From Vibrio sp. J1-1 (GTDB lineage: Bacteria > Pseudomonadota > Gammaproteobacteria > Enterobacterales > Vibrionaceae): 64,000 nucleotides of DNA. The DNA lies in the NCBI RefSeq assembly GCF_021728395.1, contig NZ_JAKKCM010000004.1:248001-312000 (forward strand), written 5' to 3'. The number at the start of each line of letters is the position of its first letter. Position 1 is the stretch's first letter. Made by a program: the position numbers and the translations under genes. The notes under the pieces are model-generated. The model was not told where the DNA came from. It saw only the letters and a program-made list of their open reading frames with translations, and did not search any database. Of the stretch, positions 51,313 to 60,391 are shown piece after piece.

Positions 51313-51428
51313 TGTTCTTTCTCCTCACAGCTCTTGTTCTATTACGCTGTTATTCATTCCTAAAAACCTACTCTACTGCTGCGCTAAAATGCGCTTCTTC
51401 ATCAAGACATACTACTTAGATAAAAAAC

Positions 51429-51487
51429 CGGGCCCCGATGGTGTGTATTTCCGTGAGTATTCGGAATAAAAATACCGGCCCGGGAGA
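51429..51487 (-). terminator. Nested hairpin with T run between iolC2 and iolB
   Basis: The minus strand reads GGCCGG..., an inner stem TTCCG/CGGAA, then GGCCCGG followed by six T (complement of the A run at 51422-51427). The outer arms CCGGGCC near 51429 and GGCCCGG near 51479 pair. This would attenuate iol transcription before iolB and iolJ. Confidence 0.65.
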
Positions 51488-51523
51488 CTCAATATCGTCT
51501 TCAGTTACATCCACGAGATGCCA

Positions 51524-52519
51524 CTAAACACCTTGGTTTCTTGTCTCAATAAATGCAAAAAGCTGTTCTCTGGTTGGCATTGCCTCAGTACAACTGTCGC
51601 CGCTTACATTAATCGCAGCCGCAGCGGAACCATTTCTGACGCCTTCTTCTAACGTGCCTCCATTTACTAGGGTCCAGAGCAGACCGCCCGCAAATGAATC
51701 GCCAGAACCAAACGGTTTATTCACCTCGACGCGGAAGATACCTTGAGAGAACTTCGTCCCATCTCGACAATAAACCTTAGAGCCAAACTCACCCGCCTTA
51801 ATCACGACGATTTGTGTGTTGTCGCTAAGGAAACGTTCAGCGGTAGCATCGTCGTCTTGGTTGCCCGGTGCAATGACGGTCTCCATCATGTCGAACTCTT
51901 CACGGTTGCCAATCACGATGTCGGCAAGGCTTGATGCGATGCCGTAGTAAATGGAGGCATCAGTGTCAGTTCGCCACGAATAAGGACGGTAATCCACATC
52001 CAGAACAACTAGCGTGTTGCTTCTTCTCGCATGTTGCATCGCTAGAATAGTTGCTTCACGGCTTGGGCTTTCTGAAAGCGCAGTCCCTGTTACAACCAAA
52101 ACTTTTGCACTAGCAATGTACTCAGGACTGATATCCTCGGGCTTAATGGTCAGGTCTGACGCGTTATTGCGATAAATCAGAACAGTACAATCACTGGGTT
52201 TCATTTCCGTAAATGCAACGGAAGTTCTGGAGCCAGAGTCGTCAGTCATCATGCCCTTGAGGTTGATCCCCTGATCGCTCATGTAACCTTTGACATAATC
52301 GCCAAATGCATCGGCTGCTACACAACCAATAAAGCCTACTTTGCCACCAAGTTTGCTGATGGCCACTGCGATATTCGCCGCTGATCCACCCACAAACTTG
52401 TTAAAACCTGAAATATCAGCCATGTCTATGCCAGGCTCACGAGCGTAGAGATCTACGCCCGCACGTCCAAGTACGATGGCATCCAACGTTCTATCTTGTT
52501 GAAGTGCTATTGTTGTCAT
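51524..52519 (-). CDS. iolC: 5-dehydro-2-deoxygluconokinase (single-domain)
   Basis: 331 residues from MTTIALQQDRTLDAIVLGRAG, with AGGAAAG before the ATG at 52519. PfkB fold with GGSAANIAVAISKLGG (about 44-59) and GSGD at 271-274. It lacks the DUF2090 extension of the 635-residue paralogue at 39208. It starts 11 bp after the upstream dehydrogenase and belongs to the iolE operon. Two kinases in one locus suggest redundancy or different substrates. Confidence 0.9.
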   Translation of the reverse strand: MTTIALQQDRTLDAIVLGRAGVDLYAREPGIDMADISGFNKFVGGSAANIAVAISKLGGKVGFIGCVAADAFGDYVKGYMSDQGINLKGMMTDDSGSRTSVAFTEMKPSDCTVLIYRNNASDLTIKPEDISPEYIASAKVLVVTGTALSESPSREATILAMQHARRSNTLVVLDVDYRPYSWRTDTDASIYYGIASSLADIVIGNREEFDMMETVIAPGNQDDDATAERFLSDNTQIVVIKAGEFGSKVYCRDGTKFSQGIFRVEVNKPFGSGDSFAGGLLWTLVNGGTLEEGVRNGSAAAAINVSGDSCTEAMPTREQLFAFIETRNQGV

Positions 52520-52530
52520 CGTCTTTCCTA

Positions 52531-53706
52531 TTATTTGTAATCTACCCAAATTGCATTTTGGTCAGATGATTCAACACACTTTTCGCACAAGCGAACACCT
52601 TCGATACCCGCGTCAATACCTGGGAACCATAGATTTGATAGTGTGTTTTGATCATCATGGTCAGCAGCGTTAAACGCTAGCGCAAAGCGATGATATAGAT
52701 TCGCCCAAGACTCAAAGTAACCTTCTGCGTGACCACCGCCAACACGGTTTGTCGCCACGCCTTCTGCGTCTAGGTAAAGGTAGCCCATACCACGATCTAG
52801 GATGCGTGGTGGCTCTCCTTGAATCTCATAGCGAAGTTGGTTTGGATGCTCATCCCACCACTCGATAGACGCTTTAGAGCCAACAATGCGAATTTTTTGT
52901 TGGTGCATAGAACCGGAGTTCACTGCCGAAGCCCAAATCGTACCCACAGCTCCGCCTTTGAACTGAAGCATAACGTGCGCGTTATCTTCTAGTGGCGCAC
53001 GCGACTTAATAAAGCTTTGGCGCATACAAGCCAAACGATCCACTTCTAGTCCAGTCATCATTTCACATAGATAAAATACGTGTGTACCGACGTCGCCAAG
53101 GATATAAGTCGGACCGGACACTTCAGGACTGACGCGCCACTTCAAACCTGGATCATTTTTTTCGTATTCTTCGTTGTGGAAGCCGTGCGCGAACTCCATT
53201 TTGATAACGCGAATCTCACCAAGGTCGCCACGTTGCACCATTTCACGAGCCTGATGAACCATTGGGAAACCGGTATAGCCATACATAACACCAATAACGC
53301 GACCTTTTTCTGCCGCGATCTTTTTCAACTCTTCTGCTTCTTCCGTTGTGAAAGTGATCGGTTTTTCACACACCACATGGAGGTTGGCTTCTAATGCTGC
53401 TTTACAGATTTCATAGTGCGTCGAGTTCGGTGTCGCGACCGAAACCGCTTGGATGCCGTCTTCTCGTTTGGCTTCTTGTTCGAATAGCTCTTTGTAGCTT
53501 GAATAGCAACGCTCTGGGTCAAGACCAAGATTGACGCCAAAGTCGCGGCAACGGTCAGCGTCTAGGTCAAATGCACCTGCTACGAGCTTAAACAGGCCGT
53601 CGCGCTGTGCTGCGTTGCGATGTGAGTAACCAATTTGGCTACCGCGGCCGCCACCTACCATTGCCCAACGGATTGGTTGTTCAAAATGATGCTCTTCATT
53701 AAACAT
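52531..53706 (-). CDS. Gfo/Idh/MocA family oxidoreductase (second inositol-type dehydrogenase)
   Basis: 391 residues from MFNEEHHFEQPIRWAMVGGG, chosen because AAGGAG precedes the ATG at 53706. Rossmann segment VGGGRGSQIGYSHR (about 17-30), CEKPITF (about 112-118) with the catalytic Lys, and VSGPTYILGDVGTHVFYLCE in the active-site domain. Longer than IolG; similar proteins in iol clusters oxidise other inositol stereoisomers (scyllo or chiro). Substrate is inferred from context. Codes between iolD and iolC2. Confidence 0.82.
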   Translation of the reverse strand: MFNEEHHFEQPIRWAMVGGGRGSQIGYSHRNAAQRDGLFKLVAGAFDLDADRCRDFGVNLGLDPERCYSSYKELFEQEAKREDGIQAVSVATPNSTHYEICKAALEANLHVVCEKPITFTTEEAEELKKIAAEKGRVIGVMYGYTGFPMVHQAREMVQRGDLGEIRVIKMEFAHGFHNEEYEKNDPGLKWRVSPEVSGPTYILGDVGTHVFYLCEMMTGLEVDRLACMRQSFIKSRAPLEDNAHVMLQFKGGAVGTIWASAVNSGSMHQQKIRIVGSKASIEWWDEHPNQLRYEIQGEPPRILDRGMGYLYLDAEGVATNRVGGGHAEGYFESWANLYHRFALAFNAADHDDQNTLSNLWFPGIDAGIEGVRLCEKCVESSDQNAIWVDYK

Positions 53707-53776
53707 GCTTGACTCCTTGTATGGCTCCATTTACTAGGAGCCGAATAACTTAATAAGTAACTGATAAAAACCTAAG

Positions 53777-55648
53777 CTAAACACCGCGACGCTGAGAAAC
53801 TCGACCTTCTTCCCATTCCGCAACCTTCTGCGCTACGTTGCTATTGCGAGTTACTTCAGGTAGACCGACTTCCCACCAGCAGTCACACTTAGACCATGCG
53901 GCTGGTGAAACTGGGTCAATGTCGACCACGATGACGTAGGTACGGTCTGCTTCTTTTGCACGCTGGAATGCCGCATCAAATTCTGTCATGGACGTCAGTT
54001 TTTCACTGATCGCGCCTTGTGCTTCTGCGTGCTTCGCGAAGTCAACGCGGGCAAGTTCACCATCTGGACGACGGCAGTCTTCAAGTAGGTTGTTGAAAGA
54101 GTCATTCCCAGTGTTGTTCTGCAGTTTGTTAATGACAGCGAAACCACCGTTATCACAAACCACCACAATCATCTTGTGACCTGTCAGCACTGAAGAGTAA
54201 ATGTCTGAGTTTTGGATTAGGTAAGAGCCATCACCGACTAACACAACGACATCATTGTCTGGATTAGCGACTTTCGCTCCCCAGCCACCTGCAATTTCAT
54301 AGCCCATACATGAGAAACCAAACTCAATATCAAACTTTCCGATCTGGTAGTTTTGCCAGTTCATCGCTAGCTCAGCCGGAAGGCCACCAGCAGCCGTTAG
54401 GACTGTGTCGCCTGGTTGCATCGACTTATTCAGTTTACCGATCACTTCAGCATACGAAGACGTACCCGGTAGTAGATCGCCCTCTTGTGGGTGAGTTCTG
54501 CGATGCACCAATGCTTTCCACTCATCCGCTTGTTCTTTAGCCGTCGCAGCCCACTCATCATCCGCACGCCAATCACCCATCAGCTTAGACAGTTCAACCA
54601 AGCCACGTTTCGCATCACATTTCACTGGAAGTGCACGGTGTTTAATCGAATCGAATCGTCCAACGTTGATGGTTACCAGCTTCATATCTGGGTTTTGAAA
54701 CACGCTCCACGAGCCCGTTGTGAAGTCTTGTAGTCGCGTACCGATAGCGACCACAACGTCAGCATTTGCAGCCATGTAGTTTGCTGAATTAGAACCTGTT
54801 ACACCGATAGGGCCAGCGTTTAGCGAGTTGTCTTGCAGCATAGTTGCGCGACCCGCGATGGTCTCTACCACTGGGATATTGTGTTTTTCGGCGAACTCTG
54901 CCAGCTCATCCGTTGCTAATGAGTAATGAACGCCACCACCAGAGATAACCAAAGGTTTCTTCGCTTTCAGCAGCAGCGCTTTTGCGTCTTGCAAATCGGC
55001 AATTTCTGGCTCAGGTCGGCGAATACGATGGACTTTCTCTTCAAAGAAGACCACTGGGAAGTCATAAGCCACACCTTGAATATCTTGCGGTAAGCCAATG
55101 AACGCCGGACCACAGGTTTCCGGATCAAGCATAGTGTCAATCGCTTGTGGTAAAGAATGCATCAACTGAGTTGGTGATATAATACGATCCCAGTAACGAG
55201 TCAGAGGTTTGAACGCGTCGTTACAAGTGATCGATGGATCGTAGAAATTCTCTGGCTGCTGCAGAACCGGGTCTGGAAGACGACTTACGTATGCATCCCC
55301 AGAGATCAATAGAACGGGCAGACGGTTAGTATGTGCAATACCCGCCGCAGTCACCATATTAGTGGCACCAGGGCCAATCGAGCTTGTCGCTATACCGATG
55401 CGTCTGCGTTTATTCGCTTTTGCATAAGCGATAGCTGCGGTCGCCATTGACTGTTCATTTTGGCCACGCCAAGTTGGAATCTTATCTTCAATGTTCTTTA
55501 GTTGCTGTCCAAAGCAAGTCACATTACCGTGACCAAAAATAGCAAAAGCGGCACCAAATAATTGCTCTTTTTTTCCATCGATTTCGATCATTTGAGCCGC
55601 TAAGTATTGTGCTAGCGCTTCTGCGACAGTTAGGCGTACAGTTTTCAT
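53777..55648 (-). CDS. iolD: 3D-(3,5/4)-trihydroxycyclohexane-1,2-dione acylhydrolase
   Basis: Thiamine-diphosphate enzyme opening the diketone ring to 5-deoxyglucuronate. 623 residues in three ThDP domains: N-terminal PYR-type with GHGNVTCFG and the catalytic-position Glu region, central binding domain with VISGGGVHYS, and C-terminal PP-type with the ThDP motif GDGSYLIQNSDIYSSV. Length agrees with IolD. Spacing of 113 bp to iolE is filled by two hairpins. Confidence 0.95.
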   Translation of the reverse strand: MKTVRLTVAEALAQYLAAQMIEIDGKKEQLFGAAFAIFGHGNVTCFGQQLKNIEDKIPTWRGQNEQSMATAAIAYAKANKRRRIGIATSSIGPGATNMVTAAGIAHTNRLPVLLISGDAYVSRLPDPVLQQPENFYDPSITCNDAFKPLTRYWDRIISPTQLMHSLPQAIDTMLDPETCGPAFIGLPQDIQGVAYDFPVVFFEEKVHRIRRPEPEIADLQDAKALLLKAKKPLVISGGGVHYSLATDELAEFAEKHNIPVVETIAGRATMLQDNSLNAGPIGVTGSNSANYMAANADVVVAIGTRLQDFTTGSWSVFQNPDMKLVTINVGRFDSIKHRALPVKCDAKRGLVELSKLMGDWRADDEWAATAKEQADEWKALVHRRTHPQEGDLLPGTSSYAEVIGKLNKSMQPGDTVLTAAGGLPAELAMNWQNYQIGKFDIEFGFSCMGYEIAGGWGAKVANPDNDVVVLVGDGSYLIQNSDIYSSVLTGHKMIVVVCDNGGFAVINKLQNNTGNDSFNNLLEDCRRPDGELARVDFAKHAEAQGAISEKLTSMTEFDAAFQRAKEADRTYVIVVDIDPVSPAAWSKCDCWWEVGLPEVTRNSNVAQKVAEWEEGRVSQRRGV

Positions 55649-55690
55649 TCTATTCCTCGGTCGTCTTAAAACTTTGTCCGTTCCATGAAT

Positions 55691-55749
55691 AAGCTACGTT
55701 ATTTTCCCCTAACCTCGTAGCTTGCGGTGAAGGGAGCGCTCCCTTCACC
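55691..55749. other. Two tandem hairpins between iolE and iolD
   Basis: GGTGAAGGGAGC (55726-55737) directly abuts its complement GCTCCCTTCACC (55738-55749), a perfect 24-bp palindrome. AAGCTACG (55691-55698) pairs with CGTAGCTT (55716-55723). Neither is followed by a T run, so they are more likely RNA-stabilising or processing elements than terminators. A DNA-binding site is also possible. Confidence 0.55.
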
Positions 55750-55761
55750 TCCAATCCTTAA

Positions 55762-56655
55762 TTACAGGCCGTATTTTTCCGCGTAGCCGCTAATATTTTG
55801 GTAAGCCGTTTTCGCGTAAGTCAGTGGATGAGCTTTTGCAGGATCCTGCTCAGCTTCCACAAGCAACCATCCTTTATAATTACGCTCTTTAAGAGCTGCA
55901 AATACATCGTCGTAGTCGACATCACCAGTACCAGGCACTGTGAACACCCCATCTAGTACTGCATTCAGGAAGGATTTATCGGCGTCGCGCGCTGCCTTCA
56001 TCACGTCAAGACGTAGATCTTTAAAATGCATATGACCGATTCGATGGCCCCAACGTTTAATCATAGTCACCGGGTTACCACCGCCATAGGTGATGTGCCC
56101 CGTATCCAGAGTCAGATAAACGGCGTCGCCTGTCAGCTCCATCATTAAGTTGATGTCATCTTCAGTTTCACAAATAGTGCCCACGTGATGGTGGAACGAA
56201 AGCTTGATGTCGTGCTCGTTTAACAGATACTCCGCCACTGTCGTGAGTTTTTCACAATACGTTTTCCACTCATCCAAAGACAAAATGACACGTTGCGAAA
56301 GTGGCGTGTTGATATCACCATGTACCGAGTTGCTCACTTCTCCGTATACCATTGCCTTACAGCCCGCGGCTTTTAGAAGTTTGATATGATCCTGCATTGC
56401 AGCGATTTCTTCGTCAGCACTCGAGGTCATTAAGTTGCCGCTGAACCATCCTGACGCAAGCACAAGGCCGTGTTCCTTAAGTAGAGGTACCAACACTTCC
56501 GGATCACGCGGATATTTTGTACCTAGCTCAGTGCCTGTGAATCCAGCTTCCGCCATTTCACTTAAACAAGTTTCCAAAGGGATTTCACCGCCCAGTTCTG
56601 GCATATCGTCGTTGGTCCAAGTTAGAGGGCTAATTCCATATTGCACGTTGCTCAT
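55762..56655 (-). CDS. iolE: myo-Inosose-2 dehydratase
   Basis: Dehydrates scyllo-inosose to the cyclic dione. 297 residues, matching IolE. TIM-barrel metalloenzyme with YGISPLTWTNDDMPELGG at the N-terminus, FTGTELGTKYP (first Glu), LSFHHHVGT, LTLDTGHITYGGG and IGHMHFKDLR (Asp/His ligands), and LLVEAEQDP (last Glu). First gene of the long iol operon (iolE-D-dehydrogenase-C-B-J-rpiR2-IolI-like). Confidence 0.95.
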   Translation of the reverse strand: MSNVQYGISPLTWTNDDMPELGGEIPLETCLSEMAEAGFTGTELGTKYPRDPEVLVPLLKEHGLVLASGWFSGNLMTSSADEEIAAMQDHIKLLKAAGCKAMVYGEVSNSVHGDINTPLSQRVILSLDEWKTYCEKLTTVAEYLLNEHDIKLSFHHHVGTICETEDDINLMMELTGDAVYLTLDTGHITYGGGNPVTMIKRWGHRIGHMHFKDLRLDVMKAARDADKSFLNAVLDGVFTVPGTGDVDYDDVFAALKERNYKGWLLVEAEQDPAKAHPLTYAKTAYQNISGYAEKYGL

Positions 56656-56790
56656 TTTTGTTCTCCGCCAATGTTTTCAAAATTTTCTATAAAGACTCAA
56701 AGCACTAGTGTGATCTGAACGATTACCGAAACTGCTTTGAACACCTTTTGTTGTTTCACTGAGAATTACTTTAGCCCAAAAGAATATGAT

Positions 56791-56806
56791 TGAAAAATAT
56801 TTTTCA
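56791..56806. promoter_or_regulatory. TGAAA-N6-TTTCA dyad 4
   Basis: TGAAAAATATTTTTCA is a fully symmetric 16-mer, 135 bp upstream of iolE. Confidence 0.7.
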
Positions 56807-56942
56807 AATTACTTAACCCGTTTTTCAAAACCCCGTGAAATAGTAATAGACCTTTATACTACGTGACTTAGCGCCATATTTGATCTAGATCTCAATAACA
56901 ACAACATCTTTAAAATCAACCAGTTAAAATAAACATTAAAAG

Positions 56943-56958
56943 TGAAAAATTTTTTTCA
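56943..56958. promoter_or_regulatory. TGAAA-N6-TTTCA dyad 5
   Basis: TGAAAAATTTTTTTCA, 152 bp from dyad 4 (start to start). Confidence 0.65.
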
Positions 56959-57049
56959 TAGTTTGATGATCGTAACACTTTTGAACAAAATGGCCTCATC
57001 ACGGTAGTCTACACACAAAAGAGTCCATATGATTAAAACACCAGCAAAA

Positions 57050-57065
57050 TGAAAAATAATTTTCA
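57050..57065. promoter_or_regulatory. TGAAA-N6-TTTCA dyad 6
   Basis: TGAAAATAATTTTCA-type site (TGAAA-AATAAT-TTTCA), 140 bp before the MFS gene start. Confidence 0.65.
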
Positions 57066-57205
57066 AACCTAAGCACAATAACAATTGCTGGACTCATAGA
57101 GTGCCAATACTCGTACCCTACAAACCGAAGTATTGGGCGTTACCCAACTGAAACTGATTCGATGGTGAAGGGACAGACTTGGGGATTATCAACAAGGACA
57201 AGAAA

Positions 57206-58648
57206 ATGGAAGCAACATCCACGACAGAAGCTCAAAAACATAACATCGCTTACCTAATAAGGATCTGCTGTATCGCCGCCTTAGGTGGGATACTGTTAGG
57301 CTACGATACAGCGGTAATTTCTGGTGCTATAGGTCCTATCAGAGAACACTTCGGTTTAACGCCAACACAAACAGGATGGGCTGTTTCGAGTGTAGTACTT
57401 GGCAGTATACTAGGCGCCGTTTCGGCTGGTTGGGCAGCGCTGAAATATGGTCGTCGTAATTCACTATTCATCGCATCTATTCTCTTCATTATTTCAGCGA
57501 TTGGTTCTGCACTCGCCACCACATTTACCATCTATGTGCTACTCCGGATAGTTGGTGGTATCGCTGTCGGTCTAGCTTGCGTTGTCTCCCCGATGTACAT
57601 GTCAGAGGTTGCCCCAAAAGACTTCCGAGGACGTGCTGTCAGTATGTTCCAACAATCCGCTGTTGTTGGTCAAACCGGTGTTTTCTATGTAAATTACCTT
57701 ATCGCCAAAGGCATGTCAGAAAATTGGTTGGTCGATTTGGGCTGGCGTTGGATGCTAGGCTCAGAGGTAATACCTGCAGCTTTATTTTGCGCCCTACTCT
57801 TTATTATCCCAGAATCCCCTCGCTGGCTGGTATTGAAAGGTAAACTAGCTGATGCAAAAGACACACTATCACGCATCTCTAATCCCGAACATGCAGACCA
57901 GTTGATCAATGAAATCCAAGATTCGCTAAAAGACAGCCGCAATGCTAGAAAAAGTAAGGTGAGTTTACGCTCTCCTCTGCTCTTTAGTATTCTGATTATT
58001 GGTACCTTTGTCGCTGCCGCACAACAGCTTACGGGTATCAATGTCATCATGTACTACACACCAGAAATCCTAAAACCAATCACAGGGTCTACGGAAAACG
58101 CACTGTTCCAAACAACGTTCGTTGGTGTTGTGTTTATCCTAGGTAACGCGCTAGGTATGTACCTTATCGACAAAGTGGGTCGTCTTCCGCTCATGAAATA
58201 CGGTACGTTCGGTTGTGCTTTGGGTATGTTTGTCGTTGGCTATGTACTGTACCAACAAACTGAAGGCTACGCTGCACTGTTTGCTCTGTGTATTTACGTG
58301 GTCTCGTACGCAACTTCTTGGGGCTGTGCATGCTGGACGATGATTTCAGAAATATTCCCGAACAGCATTCGCTCTCGCGCTATGGCAATTGCTGTTGGTA
58401 CTCAGTGGTTTACCGGCTTTATTGTGACCCAGTCATTCCCGATGCTAAACGAAAACGCTTACCTAAAAGAAAACTTCAATGGTGCGTTTAGCTTCTGGTT
58501 GTTCGCGGTACTCTCCATCATCTGTATGTACATAGTGATTAAGTATGTACCGGAAACTAAAGGTGTCAGCTTAGAGAAAATGGAAGAGGTTATGGCTGCG
58601 AAATTAGGTAAAAATGTGCCTAAGTCTACAGTTGAAACGCATGTTTAA
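57206..58648 (+). CDS. MFS sugar porter, probable inositol/H+ symporter
   Basis: 480 residues from MEATSTTEAQKHNIAYLIR; AAGGACA before the ATG at 57206 is preferred over a TTG nine codons upstream. Twelve transmembrane helices with the sugar-porter signatures GYDTAVISGAIGPI in TM1, RIVGGIAVGLACVVSPMYMSE, the loop PESPRWL, QQLTGINVIMYYTPEIL in TM7 and the C-terminal PETKGVSLEKME. Resembles IolT-type inositol transporters. Divergent from iolE, so the locus has both an MFS and an ABC uptake route. Confidence 0.92.
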   Translation: MEATSTTEAQKHNIAYLIRICCIAALGGILLGYDTAVISGAIGPIREHFGLTPTQTGWAVSSVVLGSILGAVSAGWAALKYGRRNSLFIASILFIISAIGSALATTFTIYVLLRIVGGIAVGLACVVSPMYMSEVAPKDFRGRAVSMFQQSAVVGQTGVFYVNYLIAKGMSENWLVDLGWRWMLGSEVIPAALFCALLFIIPESPRWLVLKGKLADAKDTLSRISNPEHADQLINEIQDSLKDSRNARKSKVSLRSPLLFSILIIGTFVAAAQQLTGINVIMYYTPEILKPITGSTENALFQTTFVGVVFILGNALGMYLIDKVGRLPLMKYGTFGCALGMFVVGYVLYQQTEGYAALFALCIYVVSYATSWGCACWTMISEIFPNSIRSRAMAIAVGTQWFTGFIVTQSFPMLNENAYLKENFNGAFSFWLFAVLSIICMYIVIKYVPETKGVSLEKMEEVMAAKLGKNVPKSTVETHV

Positions 58649-58670
58649 ATAATAAACGCTACAACAAACT

Positions 58671-58703
58671 GGGAACAGGCTAAGTTAAGTCTGTTCCCTT
58701 TTT
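58671..58703 (+). terminator. Intrinsic terminator after the MFS gene
   Basis: GGGAACAG (58671-58678) pairs with CTGTTCCC (58691-58698), then TTTTT. Confidence 0.85.
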
Positions 58704-58734
58704 ACTTTTCAGCGAATGAACATACGAGGTTCCT

Positions 58735-59625
58735 ATGCTTGATAAAATGGCCTTTTTCGTCTACGTGATCCGCTCAGGTTCTATCTCTTCTGCGGCTAGA
58801 CATTTCAACATTTCTGTATCGGCTGGTAGTCGTTGGTTACAAGAGCTAGAGAATCACTTTGGTACTACCTTATGTCGACGTTCCAACAGATTACTTGAGG
58901 CAACACAAGCAGGACAGACACTATTCGAAGAGTTCTCTCCGCTTGTCGACAATGCTGAAAACATTTGCCGTAAGCTTGAAGACTACCAGTCTCAAGAAAG
59001 GGGACATATCGATATCGTCAGCACGCCTGTCTATGCCAACCACTACCTAATGGATCTTATTGCGGACTACTCTCAACGCCACCCTGATGTGACCTTTAAT
59101 ATCAATGTCACTCCTTGGGCATTGGACCACGCCAGTACGTCCGATTTAATGATCAGCGCCAATGCCAGTTTTCAAGGGTATCGTGAAAAAGATTTACTGC
59201 TTGTGAAAAGAGAGCTGATGCAATGCCCCTTTATTGTGGTGGCATCTCCCGAATATCTGACTTCTCATCGGGAACCGTTACACCCAAGTGATTTGTCTCA
59301 ACACCCCTGTTTGATTGCTACCACACTCACTGGAAGCAACGATTGGATTTTCCGCCAACAAGCAGAAAATATCATTCTTAAAGTGCCTAGAGCGATTGAA
59401 GTCAACGATAGTGATTTGTTGTTGAAAGGCGCACTAAATGGAGTTGGTATTGCATACCTTCCTGAGTTTGTAGCTAAAGAATCGATAGAAGAAGGGAAAC
59501 TGGTCGCACTTCTTGAAGACTATAAGACCAGTATTTGGAGTTTGAATCTGTACTATCACTCACCGAAGACCGCTTCTCCGACAGCGACCAAATTTAAAGA
59601 CTTTCTCCTTTCCAGAACGAGTTAG
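58735..59625 (+). CDS. LysR family transcriptional regulator
   Basis: 296 residues with an N-terminal winged HTH (MLDKMAFFVYVIRSGSISSA, then SAGSRWLQELENHFGTTLCRRS) and a substrate-binding domain from about 90 onward. It is of the type with a leading MDxLxxFVxVxxxGS. CGAGGTTCC just before the ATG may be the ribosome site. It stands between the iol island and the TauE/TIM/thiolase genes; the nested palindrome at 61342 is a likely target. Confidence 0.92.
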   Translation: MLDKMAFFVYVIRSGSISSAARHFNISVSAGSRWLQELENHFGTTLCRRSNRLLEATQAGQTLFEEFSPLVDNAENICRKLEDYQSQERGHIDIVSTPVYANHYLMDLIADYSQRHPDVTFNINVTPWALDHASTSDLMISANASFQGYREKDLLLVKRELMQCPFIVVASPEYLTSHREPLHPSDLSQHPCLIATTLTGSNDWIFRQQAENIILKVPRAIEVNDSDLLLKGALNGVGIAYLPEFVAKESIEEGKLVALLEDYKTSIWSLNLYYHSPKTASPTATKFKDFLLSRTS

Positions 59626-59633
59626 AAATAGCT

Positions 59634-60389
59634 CTAAATCAAGGGGGTTACCGCATCGAAACAAAGCTTGACGCCAGATAAAAAGAGAAAGGCATAACAA
59701 AGCTGATAGATGCGCTCTTGGCTTACTCGATGGAGCAGAATAACACCCAGTTTGACACCGACAGGCGCCACCGGAATAAGCATTAGTGCCGTTAATAAAT
59801 TGGTGCTATCAAACTCACCTAACGCTACGTAAGGAAAGACTTTCGCTAGGTTAATCAGAGCAAACAACACCGCCATGGTTGCAATGAGCGTGACTTTCTC
59901 TAGCTTCAGCGGCAAAAGATAAATACTCGCTGGCCCGCCCCCTGCGTGGATAGCCGTACTCGAAAACCCACTCAAGGCGCTCCAAAACCAAGCGCTTATT
60001 CGATTTGGTTTGGTGCTACGTTCTTTCACCCCCAACCAGTATTGCAGGCAAAAAGCGAGTGACAGCAACCCAATGGTCAACTTAAGCCCCACTTCCGGCG
60101 TGACACTGATAAACAGCCCTGCCACGACCACACCCGCTATAGAACCGGGCAACATCTGACGAAGTATGCGGTAGTCAGCATTCCGGTAATGATGGCGTAC
60201 AGCAAATGCGTCCATTACTATCAAAATGGGTAATAAAATTGCTGCCGCTTGCGTCGGTGAAATGATCAGCGCCATAAGCGGTACCGCTATAATGCCAAGC
60301 GCACCTCCCAAACCGCCTTTGCCGATGCCATAAACCAAGACGGCAGGTATCGCCATCACATAAAACCAAGGGTCGCTGACTATCGCCAT
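59634..60389 (-). CDS. Sulfite exporter TauE/SafE family membrane protein
   Basis: 251 residues, about 7-8 hydrophobic helices in two repeats, with the family glycine-rich YGIGKGGLGGALGIIAVPLMALI near the N-terminus and the second-half motif STAIHAGGGPASIYLLP. The family exports sulfur oxyanions or organic acids; the substrate here is unknown. It begins 2 bp after the TIM-barrel gene, so the two form an operon convergent with the LysR gene. Confidence 0.88.
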   Translation of the reverse strand: MAIVSDPWFYVMAIPAVLVYGIGKGGLGGALGIIAVPLMALIISPTQAAAILLPILIVMDAFAVRHHYRNADYRILRQMLPGSIAGVVVAGLFISVTPEVGLKLTIGLLSLAFCLQYWLGVKERSTKPNRISAWFWSALSGFSSTAIHAGGGPASIYLLPLKLEKVTLIATMAVLFALINLAKVFPYVALGEFDSTNLLTALMLIPVAPVGVKLGVILLHRVSQERIYQLCYAFLFLSGVKLCFDAVTPLI

Positions 60390-60391
60390 AT

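Larger units (their letters stand above)
56656..57205. promoter_or_regulatory. Divergent iolE / MFS transporter control region
   Basis: A 550-bp AT-rich gap with three exact TGAAA-N6-TTTCA dyads (56791, 56943, 57050, listed separately). No coding frame is visible. It is the promoter of the main iol operon on one side and of the MFS transporter on the other. Confidence 0.65.

Noticed and set aside
56709-56728. Possible CRP site (TGTGATCTGAACGATTACCG) upstream of iolE
   Set aside because: Only the left half matches TGTGA-N6-TCACA; the right half is poor. Similar half-sites occur near 41214 and 41341.
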